Translations under genes and position numbers: made by a program | Origin: Alternaria dauci | Lineage: Eukaryota > Ascomycota > Dothideomycetes > Pleosporales > Pleosporaceae | Direction: 5' to 3' | DNA length: 64,000 bases | NCBI RefSeq assembly: GCF_042100115.1 | Contig: NC_091272.1 | Coordinates: forward strand, 2,666,001-2,730,000 | In this document: one piece after another, positions 14,578-25,032 of the stretch | Layout: every line of letters starts with the position of its first letter | How positions within the stretch are numbered: position 1 is the stretch's first letter | Notes under the pieces: generated by a model | Database searches by the model: none | Told to the model about the DNA's origin: nothing | Seen by the model: the letters and a program-made list of their open reading frames with translations, nothing else

Positions 14578-16126
14578 ATGGACGCACGGCAAGCAGACTA
14601 CCCGCAGTCAGGTTTGAGCTCGCCCTACCCAACCTTTCCTGAACCAGCTTCTGAGGGAACCTCTGCAGATCAAGCATCTGCTGCGCAATACCCTCCACCA
14701 GGACCAGATCCTCGCTCCTCCAACCTCACCCCAAACTCAGACTACAGTCTGAATCCTTCATCGGCTCGATCAGGGTCGTTTCCGGAGTACATTCAACGTT
14801 CGTATCAACCCGGCGCTCAAGGGCAAGCTCCCGGTGGTATGGCGCAACAACAGAGTCCGTCAATGCCTATCCCAGATGGTCAAACAAATGGCCATCAATC
14901 ACCACAACAACTCAAGTCTGACTCGGATGTTCCTATAGATCCATCAATTGCCGCGCAGACGAGCCCGACATACGCAAGTCATCAGCAGCAATACTCGCCT
15001 TACACACCTCACCACGACATGCAGCATTATCCAGGGCAACCCCAAACACCAATGGGCTATGCCTCGCGACCCGAGTGGGCTGGCCATTACCCTCAGCCGG
15101 GCATGCACTATGGGCATCCTGCGACTTCAGGCCCGCCCGCGCCTGCAATGGTCTCTCCAGTCCAGCGACCACCCACAGTAAGTCAACTAGTCCTGCACGT
15201 CAAGCTGTTAGTATGGACGCGTCCAACGCGCACATATTGCTAGGCTACTTGTTTAGCCTCACCCATGGTTGGACTTTGAGAACTGACACGTCTGTTTAGG
15301 GCGGACATCCGCTATCCACTGTTTATTCTTTTGTACCCATTCCTGGCGCGCAACAACACAAGAGACCTCGTCGGCGATATGAAGAAATTGAACGCATGTA
15401 CAAGTGCGGGTGGAACGGTTGCGAGAAGGCTTACGGCACTCTTAATCATTTGAATGCGCACGTTACGATGCAATCGCACGGCCAAAAGCGCACTCCTGAA
15501 GGTACGTTCTTTTTCTATTCGTGGTTTAACTACTGCTGTTGTGGTTTGTGGCCCTTGGGAAAACTAGTGCACTAGGTTAGCCCTTGGGATCGTGTTGGTG
15601 CAGCGCCATAATGGTCGTGTCCCCGCTGCACTGGGTAGCTTCTGATGACGGAAGCTAATTGCTGTCGACCCTGGCCCATTCATCTTGGCAGCTTAACATG
15701 TACATTATAGCATGCTAACTCATTCTTGCAGAATTCAAGGAAATCCGCAAGGAGTGGAAAGCGAAGAAGAAGGAGGAAGAGGCTGCACGCAAAGCCGACG
15801 AGGAGCGACACCGGGCCGACGTGCAGCAGCGTGCCCATGAGGGAGGCGCTCCTGAGGCACCTGTTTATGGACAGATGCGACAGGCGGTCGGTGTCCCTGG
15901 ACAACCTCCTCAGCACCCCCAACTCCCTCCCATCGGGTACCAACCTGCGGCGTCTGGTAACAGCACTGCCCCTCAGTACGGCACGCAGAGTCCAGGTCTC
16001 CCCGAGGGTATGGCTCAGTATGCCACCCCCAACAGCAATGCATACAACAGTCCAAATAGTAACAACAGCAGTTACCCTCAATCGCCGTACGGACAAAACC
16101 CACAAATGTACCAGCAGAGCCACTAG
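14578..16126 (+). CDS. CON7: Con7-type C2H2 zinc-finger transcription factor
   Basis: This matches the Con7 family, known from Magnaporthe as a regulator of conidium form and infection structures. Exons: 14578-15177, 15300-15501, 15732-16126; 398 residues. Residues 1-200 are a Pro/Gln/Ser-rich disordered region. The conserved core follows: HPLSTVYSFVPIPGAQQ, a basic patch KRPRRRYEEIERMYK, then a single C2H2 finger beginning CGWNGCEKAYG near residue 233 with its two His in HLNAHVTMQSH. A charged helix (EFKEIRKEWKAKKKEEE) comes next, then a Gln/Asn/Pro-rich tail. The split Glu codon at the second intron restores the TPE-EFKE sequence. The start is the first ATG after a very long ATG-free leader, which strongly supports it. 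Confidence 0.92.
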
Positions 16127-19100
16127 GAGGATTTCTCTGCCAATCCAGAAGCCGATCCCTTCGCTCATCTATTCGAGGACGATGAGGGGTGAGGTACATC
16201 AAAAGCGTGCTCGCTTGTATCGTTGTCTAGAGCAAGCGAGTCTTGACGAGTCTCCTTATGGTGGTTCTTTGCATCTGCGTCGTGAGCTCATGCGACGGTC
16301 ACATCATCTTTCCTCTCGGGTGGTGCTTGCATTTTCACTTGGCGGCGGCTGTATGTTTCTAGTTGATCGTGTCTACGATGGAGATTACTTGAGCCATCGT
16401 GCTCAACATGGATACGGCTCCATGATCGATTCCGCGAAAGATTCAGTACAAGGTTCCGAGGATAGCACGGGAGATGTCGTAAAGACAAATGCTTGGGTAT
16501 GCGTTATGCATTTCGTGTCACCTTTATTCCTCTGTACGTCTTCTATCATCATGGGCCAGAGGCTTTTCAAAATTTCTTGGTTCAGACAGTTTTCATTTGG
16601 GGTTAGATCTATTGCATGTGAATCGGCGTTCGAAACAAGAAACAATTACTCGATTTTTCCTTCAATTAGTTTGCCGCTGGTTACCATGCTTCTCCTTGCT
16701 ATCGTGCTTACTTTCAATCCATTCGCTCTTCGCGTTTATCATGCTTTGCACATCAAGCTTACTGTCATTGGAGCCTGCGTGCCCGCCTTTGTGTCCTCGT
16801 ACAAGCAACGTGGAACGAACCACTATAGAGTGGTCTGTGAATCACCATCTTGCTCATCTCCGGCAATGGCCTAACTCTGCATCGTGTACTTTGCATGCTA
16901 TACTGTCGCATGATCAGATGGTGTCGCTGAAGACTAATCAGGGCGTGCAATGAGATGGCGCTGTAACCGAACTTTACCATTATCCGGTCAAGATATCGCC
17001 GTGTACGTTCTATGACCCGTTGTGTCTTGTGTCCCAACATCGCCGTGGTTGCCCGACTTACCTACCAGGTCTGACTCAGTTGCTGGTTTATACGTGGTGT
17101 TCTTGTTTCACGGATAGATCATGCCCATCTGGGTACGCTCTCCGAGATGCATTGACCGTGCGCGTTTCTAGGCTTGCTGTGGATAGCATGGCTTTGCAAG
17201 GTATGCCTCGCTTCCCCAAACTTCTAGGCTTTGGCACAGCATGCTTGTCCATGTCTTCGCGGCGATGATCGCCTCTTCACACCATCACCTGCATGCCTGC
17301 CGCCACGTACGCATTGTGCAAGTCAACTGTCCGAGCATCCCCCGGCCTGGAATTTGATCTTGCATCAAGACATCAGACCACAAACCCTCTGAGACCAACA
17401 GCGAATTCCCTAGGTGTCACCTCGCTCAAGGACACAGCTCACTCTGCAGTCCCCGGCCTGTGCACTGATTCGTCCAGAGCAGGGGTGTCATGTAGAATAT
17501 TTTGAACACGAACAGCCAATCGACTGCAGGCCGACCTGTCGCAGAATGTTTTAAGACATTCTGTATTACGCTGGTGATGACGCATATCACCGATAATACT
17601 GGCAGGATGGGAGGCCCGTGTCCGGGGGAGTCGATGGAAAGTACCGTTTGGTTCGACTGAGTTTTGAGGCGCACTCTTCGTGTCGAATGAGGAAGGAGCG
17701 GAATGTCAATGGGAGAGACGTATGGAATTGTGGCTGCATGATAGTTGTGTTGTTAAAATATATTAATCACATGCCAGAATGGCAGTCAGAGGTTTGCAGA
17801 CGAGAATCGCGGCATTAGGCGGATGCTCGTCGGTGTGTCAATGGGATGTGCATGCGTGTGGTTGTCTCGCGTGCAGCAAGGTGTGCCTGCAGGTAACTTT
17901 GTGTAACGAGAAGTGGCTATCCTAAATGCTGATAGGACCGCGAGAGGACGTATTCGCTGCTCAGTATCATTGAGAATGAGACGAGTGAGGCGTGTCGCCT
18001 GTAACTCTGTGTCGTTGATTACAATCACACGAAGCAACTCAGAGACCTTATTTTTGCTTGGTCACTTGAGCGCCGACGCAATGAGAGACGGGGTCAATGT
18101 GTGGTCGGCAAAACCTCGCATGACTCTCACCTCCACACACCAAAGGCAACTTACAAGCCTGGAGAGTTGTGCCTCGTGGACTGTTCTTACCGCGGCACAA
18201 TGGATCAAAGATTCCGATAGTGATCGCTTTGGGCAATGTCATCCGAAAAGCGCATGACTGCTGACGCCTCCCTCTTGGTCACCGGCAAAACGCCGCGCCA
18301 GAGGGAAAGAAAATTCTGCAGCAAAACGCTAGGATGCGCAACTCAACAAAAGAGCTGAACATCGGCGACGTTAATGATCTTCGCAACAGATTCCGCAGAA
18401 TACCCGCCCGCATCAAAATGCGTGCACGTCATGCAAAGTCGCCTACGACACCTCAGGATACGCTAGCATCTCGCAAGACTGCATCTGCAAGATCGCCGTC
18501 TAGCGGCACATCAGACCGTTGTCAGACGAGACTACTTTGATGCTCCGAGAGCTGCCCCTTGTTTTCTTTTCTAGGCACGCCATTGCAAACGGCGCTGGGG
18601 CAGCGGTCTTGAAAGCTAGCCAGGGGGGGGAGGAGCAAAAGGCGCCGGCTGGCGCGATAGACATTCAACGGTGCCGTCAGCCCATGATCTGACAGCGGAA
18701 ACTAGCCGGATGGTGTGCATACGCTCGCTGTCCTACTACTGCTGGTTTGAGGCGTGGTCGTGTCAAGGACTGGGTCGCACGCGTTACACGACAGTAGCTG
18801 GGGCTGAAGGATTTGGTTCCGATGCCACGAGGTCCTGAATGTGGACGTGCGTCCACTGGCGCTGTGCTACTGTCGGATCTTTGTTGGCAAGCCAAAGCAG
18901 CGAGATACGTGAACATGCCAAAGCTGACGGTTGCAGATGCCCATGACAATTCCCAAATTCCACGGGTAGGGTTGGTGACCACTGGGATGGGTGTTTCTTC
19001 TGCACCACTTCCGAGCACCCATAACGACAACAACCACCTCTCATACAACACAGCACAACAGCATCCCCTCGTACAAAGGCACACACCAACAGCGGAGTAA

Positions 19101-19974
19101 GATCCCGTCCATAGGGCCGCCATTGTTGCTTCGCACGAAGCTAATCACGCAACCCTCCCTGCCACATAATGCCACACGTACGGATCGCGTCGCACCAAAA
19201 CAGCCGACTACCAGGCTTACCTACCTACATGACCCTTTTTGAACCCTGATCCTCCCGCCACGGTGGTTCTGCTGTGAGAGGACAGATACTCTGGTGCTTG
19301 ATGTGCGTGTTCGTCTCACCGATCAGAAGAATAAAGGCATCAGTCGGATCCGGTCTGGTGTGCGGTATCAACTGGTATACGTTGTCGCTACAGTACAGCA
19401 GTCGTGGTAAACAAAGAGAAAATGACAAGACGAGCAATAACGCCGTGCAACATGTCGTGTTGCGCTAGCATGACACTCTACTACCCACCAGCCAGGCATT
19501 CTGCAGCGGTTTTAGTTTGCTTGTTTGTTGGTCGCGGGGACTTGGAGCGAAGGATCAGAGTAAGCCCTATAATAGTGGTGCGCCTGGCTGGCTCGGGCTC
19601 CCGCGTTATAGTGCTGGTTCGGTTCCGCAGACTCGGAGGCGCGTAGTGTATATAGGGTCAGCCTTGTAGGCCATAGGCATGGTTTTGCTGCTAGAGTGAG
19701 GCGTGGGCGCGGGAAGTCTGATCTAGGCTGGATTGCTTCTTCGCGTCGACGGTTTGGAGGCGGCGCATTGCATAGCGGCAAGACTGGGCCTGCTAATGCC
19801 CTCCTGGGTAGCACGCGAGCAGATGATGCTCCTTTTCGGTTCGGACGGCGCAGTGTTCGGGTCATCACGTGAGCCATGGCTCGGCCCGGTGATTTTGCGC
19901 TACGCAACGGGGAACTTTTCCTGACTAGAATGTCCCACGCCCTCTGCACATAACGAACCGCTCCCTCAAGCCTG
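16127..19974. other. 3.8 kb without a supported gene
   Basis: The first several hundred bases are T-rich and fit the 3' UTR of CON7. Beyond that I find only short frames without domains on either strand, a G-run near 18620-18634, and the likely promoter of the PPR gene at the right end. Nothing in it resembles a tRNA or a transposon. Confidence 0.5.
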
Positions 19975-22277
19975 ATGCTGAACTGTCGTGCGTGCCTTTG
20001 GCGATGTACACGAGCGCTCGACGTCCCAACTACCAATGCGCAACGCCTCCGTCGTAATGTAAACCCGCTTCTACAACAGAGCCAGCAACGGCTGCTCTCC
20101 ACCCGCCATGCCACCAGGACAGAAGAAGAGGGGTTCACAGACCTGAACGAGCCTCGAGGAACATCGCGAAACGAAAATGATCACTTCAAGAATTCGGCTT
20201 TCGCAGCGAACCGGAAGAGAAGAGAGACGGCGGCGCTGCGGCAAACGTCTACACCACGTTCAGTCGACGAGACACCCAATCTTGCGGGACTTCGCCGGCG
20301 AGACCCATCCATATCCGAAAGTGACTGGAATAGGAGGAAGAGGGAGTTGCGGTATTTGCAGGATCCGCTGGAGCTGGCGACGTTTGTGAGGAATGAGTTG
20401 AAAAAGGACAGGGTAGAAGAGATGCTGCAGTTGGTGCGCATGGCGAGCCACTCCATGCTGTGCATTGTCAGTTGGAATCATATTATTGACCACTATCTGG
20501 CTAAACAAAGAGTCAATGATGCGATCAAGGTCTACAACGACGTATGCATAGCCTACACCAAGTCATGAGGGGTAATGCTGACCTGCCACAGATGAAGAAA
20601 CGTGCGCAATTCCCAGACTCCTACACATATACTATACTCCTCAGAGGCCTCTCATGGAATGCGCATACATCTGGCGTTCTCAGCAAAGCCCTCTCCATCT
20701 ACCACTCGCTCTACGCACCCAATTCACGAGTCGAACCGTCGATTATGCACACAAACGCTGCGCTGAGAGTATGCGCAAGAGCGGGTGATATGGATGCCCT
20801 ATGGGGCGTGGCTGGGAAGATACCAGAGAACGGGCCAGCAGCAGCCAATGCCATCACATACGTCACCATACTCAACGCAATACGGCAAAGTTTGTTGGTA
20901 GACGCGCCCAAAGGAGAGAGCGAGGACGAGACGGCTGCGAGAAAAGAGCGCGGAGTTATGGAAGGGCGCCGCATGTGGGAAGATATTGTCGGGAGATGGA
21001 GACGTGCAGATCTCACCATTGACGAAGAGCTCGTCTGCGCAATGGGAAGATTATTGTTGATTGGCAGTCGGCCGCGAGACTGGGACGACGTACTCTCGCT
21101 GGTGGAGCAGACAATGGACATACCACGACTCGTTCCTCGACTAGGCTCGGTGGAGCGACGAGACGCCGGCCTTCCACATTTGCGAGCCCCCAACGTACCC
21201 GAACAGTATCGTATCGACCATGACCATCTTTCTCCTGATAATGTCCCCGCGCGTGGCGATGAGTTCCTAGCTCTGACGCCTCAGGGCGTGAATAATGCAG
21301 TATCGAGCTCCCTCATCTATGCTCGACCAGGCAACGACACACTCTCCTTAGTGCAAGAAGTATGCCAAAAAGTTGTAGCGAACAAGGCAGCTCAGAAATA
21401 TTGGGATCTCTTGACCGATCCTGCGACATACAAAATCGTCCCCGACTTAAACAACCTCAGCATGCGTTTGCGCAACCTCCGTCAGAACCGCGCCTCTGAT
21501 GCTGCAGTCCAGCTCCTGCAGCAGGATGTGATAAATTGGGGCATCAGGCCTACACCTGGTACATTCAGGATCGCAATGAGTACCTGCGTCCGCGACAAAA
21601 ACAATCACAATTCGCTCAGGAACGGAGGCCAGGTCTTAAACATGATGTTTAAGACACTGGAAAATGCAGATCCCAAGACTGTTACTATGTATGCCGGGCT
21701 CGCAATCTCTTTCCCCCTAGCCAAAGGCTCGGATTATGTCGACGCACTCACTCTACTGAATCCCATCGTCAAGAACATCCGCCTTCAAATGGGGGTTGGT
21801 GCAGGGCAAACCGGGTATGCAGGGCGTCTTGAATTTCGGTATCTGAAGGGCGAAGCGAGACAAGATGCTATCGATGCTCTGAAGAGAGTCCATGGCGTAT
21901 ACGACAAGTTGCTGTTCTCGAATCTAATTGCTGAAGAGCAGAGGAACCCGTTCGAGAGGGAGAGAGCGAGACTCTCTGCATTCATTCAGAGGGTGGTGTT
22001 CAAGAGCGGGCAAACGAATGCTGCGGACCATGGGTCACTTGAAGAGGTGGATTCGCATGGATATTCGCGGAAAGAGGACGGACAGGCAGACGGCGGAGTG
22101 GAAGCGGACGAAGTGACACAAAGGAACCGAGGAGAGGCCAGACCGTCATGGAAGAAGGAATGGAAAAGGCCGCTGGAGAGACGGTCGCGGCCAGCAAGAC
22201 CAGAGAAACCCTTCGAGCGAAGGAAGAGATTTACGTCTCCGACTATTGACAAGTCTGGAGACTTGAAGGATATGTAG
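19975..22277 (+). CDS. Mitochondrial pentatricopeptide-repeat (PPR) protein
   Basis: Two exons, 19975-20541 and 20592-22277, joined by a 50 bp intron (GTATGC..CCACAG), code for 750 residues. The N-terminus is basic and rich in Arg, Ser and Leu without acidic residues at first, as in mitochondrial targeting peptides. Helical-repeat segments follow, for example SYTYTILLRGLSWNAHTSG, MHTNAALRVCARAGDMDALW, TFRIAMSTCVRDKNN and a last one near TMYAGLAISFPLAKGSD. The C-terminal 90 residues are highly charged and basic. PPR proteins of fungi bind organellar RNA and act in mitochondrial transcript processing, stability or translation. I cannot tell which yeast counterpart (for example Ccm1) it matches, so no symbol is given. 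Confidence 0.85.
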
Positions 22278-22595
22278 ATACGACGCTCATAAGGGGTTGC
22301 GACATGAGGAATGCAATTGATACCTTTCTTGTATAGCGCCAGTGTAGCTTTCAAAGGTGAAAACACGACATCCAAAATAGTGCACTGATCAAATCACTAT
22401 CAAACTGTCTTCTCGCAATATGCAATTTGCTTCTATCTTGGTCCCCGCCAGGTAGTTTCTCTTGTGAGAGCTGGCACGTGCACGTCCCAAAACTACTCAA
22501 ACCTCCGCGCCTTCGCCGCACGCCCTCGGCCTCTCACCATCGCTCCTACATCAATCCACGCGCAACCACATCCAGTCTCGGCCAAGCCCTACACA
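22278..22595. other. Intergenic region and RTF2 leader
   Basis: The 318 bases hold the 3' end of the PPR transcript and the promoter and leader of RTF2. An in-frame ATG at 22464 opens a 44-codon extension of the RTF2 frame, discussed under that gene. Confidence 0.5.
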
Positions 22596-23609
22596 ATGGG
22601 CAACGACGGTGGATCCATTCCCAAACGTAGCGAACTCGTAAAAGAAGCCGCCAAAGCTCTCACAGCCGCCCAGATCAAAGAGGCGCAAACCGAACAGCAA
22701 GAATACGCCTGGTCCACCGACCCCTTGACGCGCAAGCCTCTTTCCCGCCCTGTGGTTTCCGATGCTGCTGGTGTTCTGTACAACAAAGACTCCGTCATCG
22801 AGTTCTTGCTAAAAGAGGAAGATGACGCAGAGAAGACGGAGATGAAGAAGATTGCGGGCGTAAAAGATTCGGAATTGGGCACGTTTGGGGATAGGGTCAA
22901 GGGTTTGAAAGACGTGGTCGAAGTTAAGTTTGAGATAGAGGAGAAAAATGGTGGTGAGGTACAGAAGACATCAGGTGAGAAATGGAAATGTCCCATTACT
23001 GGGGAGAGGCTAGGGCCGGGGAGCAAGGCGGTGTACATTGTTCCCTGTGGGCATGCCTTTGCGGGAAGCGTCGTCAAGGAAGTCGATGAGAGAGTGTGTT
23101 TGGCGGTATGTATTCACTTGGTCTACCAATTCAAGACACGACGACTGATTTGCTACCAGTGCAACGAACCGTACGCTGAGAACGACATCATACCCATCCT
23201 ACCCACCGCGCCAACGGACATTGCGCGATTGAACCTACGTATGAAAACATTGAAGGAAAAGAGCCTCACGCACGCGCTCAAAAAAGCGCCCGGTAGCAAG
23301 AAGAAACGTAAACACGGCGATACGTCCACCGAAAACGGCGCCACAAAAACACCACTACCAGATGGAACCAGAAAGGCAAAGAAAGAGGGTGCAGCGAACC
23401 CCACAACATCGGCAAACGACGGGATCAAGAACTCTGCCACAGCCTCCCTTACGCGAAAGGTACTTGAGGAACAAGAAGAACGCAACAAGAGGAGGAGGAT
23501 GGCGCAAAACGACAACGTGAATAGCCTGTTTAATAAGACCGAGCACAAGGCCTCGGCGGGCAACAGTGCGGATTTCATGACGAGGGGGTTCAGCATTGGA
23601 AAGAAATGA
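22596..23609 (+). CDS. RTF2: Replication termination factor 2 (Rtf2), RING-like
   Basis: Rtf2 is a nuclear protein with a degenerate RING domain; in fission yeast it helps pause replication forks at a barrier, and it is linked to splicing and to the proteasome in other species. Exons 22596-23105 and 23160-23609 give 319 residues. The family start MGNDGGSIPKRSELVKEAAK is clear, as are WSTDPLTRKPLSRPVVSD, KWKCPITGERLG, VPCGHAFAGSVVKEV and, across the intron, VCLACNEPYAENDIIPI. The intron is 54 bp and keeps the frame, so retention would insert 18 residues between the two halves of the last Cys pair. The C-terminus is basic and disordered. ATG 22596 is preferred because the family begins with MGNDGG. 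Confidence 0.93.
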   Translation: MGNDGGSIPKRSELVKEAAKALTAAQIKEAQTEQQEYAWSTDPLTRKPLSRPVVSDAAGVLYNKDSVIEFLLKEEDDAEKTEMKKIAGVKDSELGTFGDRVKGLKDVVEVKFEIEEKNGGEVQKTSGEKWKCPITGERLGPGSKAVYIVPCGHAFAGSVVKEVDERVCLAVCIHLVYQFKTRRLICYQCNEPYAENDIIPILPTAPTDIARLNLRMKTLKEKSLTHALKKAPGSKKKRKHGDTSTENGATKTPLPDGTRKAKKEGAANPTTSANDGIKNSATASLTRKVLEEQEERNKRRRMAQNDNVNSLFNKTEHKASAGNSADFMTRGFSIGKK

Positions 23610-24147
23610 GCACAAGGCGAGGATAATAAAACCTTTGGGGGCAGACTGCGGCATGACGCATGATGGGCAATTTATACGCATGGAACGGCAGTCTATCGGC
23701 AATCCTCACTGTAGGAATAGGTCGCAGTATATAGGCAGAACAGAAATATGATACCCTGCGATGAGATATCGCGTTCCTATTTCGATTGACGAGCAGGGCC
23801 AAGTCAAACAAAATGGATACGTGGTGGGCTACCGCCGTCAATATGTGTACTTTTGCATTCTGGTATACACCATGTCCTTCTCTTTGGCATCTTGGTTAGC
23901 CTGTATCGCCTATGTATGCCTCTTTTGGGTTTCTGCCGCATCGCAATGTTCCTTCACTATGTCTCATATCAAGCTCCCAAATACGTTGCATACTTGCGCC
24001 TGATAGACCATCGCTACACGCGCCGTGAGATCAATGAACGTGACAGGATCCCAAAATCTAAGACGCTCCGTGTGACATCAACACATAGTTTTGAGTGTTT
24101 AGATAGAAGTGGTTCTACGGCTTTCGAAGCTATTTGTGCATCCGCCA
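23610..24147. other. Convergent intergenic region
   Basis: The stretch lies between the stops of RTF2 (+) and REX2 (-) and should hold both 3' UTRs. I see no gene in it. Confidence 0.5.
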
Positions 24148-24793
24148 TCACTCCTGTGATGGCTCGGGCTCTATTGTGCTCGCGGGCTTCAGAAAGAATA
24201 CCTCGCGATAGTATCTTGCTTCCTCGATACTCTCCAGAATATCCGCACGTGCCTCATGCAACATCTTCTTCCTTGGAATCTTCTTGAGGGTATCTTTGGG
24301 CGCCCACCTACGAGCAGCTTCCTTGATGCTGCTGACGTCCATGATCCGGTAATGAAGGTAGTCGGTGACGACCTTGTAAGGCTGCTTGACGAGGAAGGAC
24401 TTGTCGGCATGTACAGAGCTACCGGAAAGCAGAGCAGTACGACGCTCAGGTACAAATCTCTTGATGTAGGCAAGTAGGCCCTCTGCTGCTTCTTCAGCGG
24501 TAGTGGCGGAGTCGATGCAGGCTTGCGTCAGACCAGACTGCCCATGATGGCTTGTACACCACTCGCCCATACGATCGAGTTGCTCTTTGTCGTGATGAAT
24601 GATGGCCTCATAGCCTGCTTCGTCGAGGATGTTGAGGTCTGCATCCGTGACAAATGCGGCAAGAGACATGATGGTGTCATCATCAGTGTTCAGGCCGGTC
24701 ATCTAGCAGGGTCAGAGGAATACGGGATAAGAGCACAAGTAAGCCTACCTCACAGTCTATCCAGACCAGAGGGGCTTTTGAGACTGACGCCAT
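24148..24793 (-). CDS. REX2: Oligoribonuclease, DEDDh 3'-5' exonuclease (Rex2/Orn)
   Basis: The enzyme degrades very short RNA oligomers; the yeast homologue acts in mitochondria and in RNA 3' trimming. Exon 1 is 24793-24749 and exon 2 is 24702-24148, separated by a 46 bp intron; 199 residues. The join gives WIDCEMTGLN, with the first catalytic Asp and Glu of motif I. Downstream are HHGQSGLTQACIDS, SSVHADKSFL with the next Asp, and HYRIMDVSSIKEAARRWAP with the last Asp in that motif. The C-terminus carries HEARADILESIEEARYYRE, the usual DEDDh His and Asp. An in-frame ATG at 24964 would add 57 residues and intrude on the promoter shared with POL1, so 24793 is preferred. Confidence 0.94.
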
Positions 24794-25032
24794 AATGATA
24801 TTGTGGTGTGGAAGATGCAGCTCGTTGTGGGCAAGTAATAGAAAGGCCCAATCAGGGTAGCGCCTTGGCGTGATTAATGGGTTGTCGCGTCGCGTGCACG
24901 GTCGACTAGCGCGTCGCTCCTGCACTTCAATCTGTCGTCCCGCCAGCCCTCCAAACACGCCCACGACGGCATCAGATACCCAATTTCTCCACTTCGCTTC
25001 TTGCTCACATCACTTATCCATTATAATACATC
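24794..25032. promoter_or_regulatory. Bidirectional REX2/POL1 promoter with MluI-box-like elements
   Basis: Only 239 bases separate the two divergent start codons. In the middle are three NCGCGT elements: TCGCGT at 24885-24890, an overlapping TCGCGT at 24890-24895, and GCGCGT at 24909-24914. A CCAAT box lies at 24848-24852. The MluI cell-cycle box (ACGCGT, bound by MBF) drives DNA-replication genes such as POL1 in yeasts at the G1/S boundary. These copies differ at the first base, so their function is an inference. Confidence 0.45.

Noticed and set aside
16489..16953. Frame of 154 codons downstream of CON7
   Set aside because: It is rich in Ser, Leu and Cys from T-rich 3' UTR-like sequence, with no domain.
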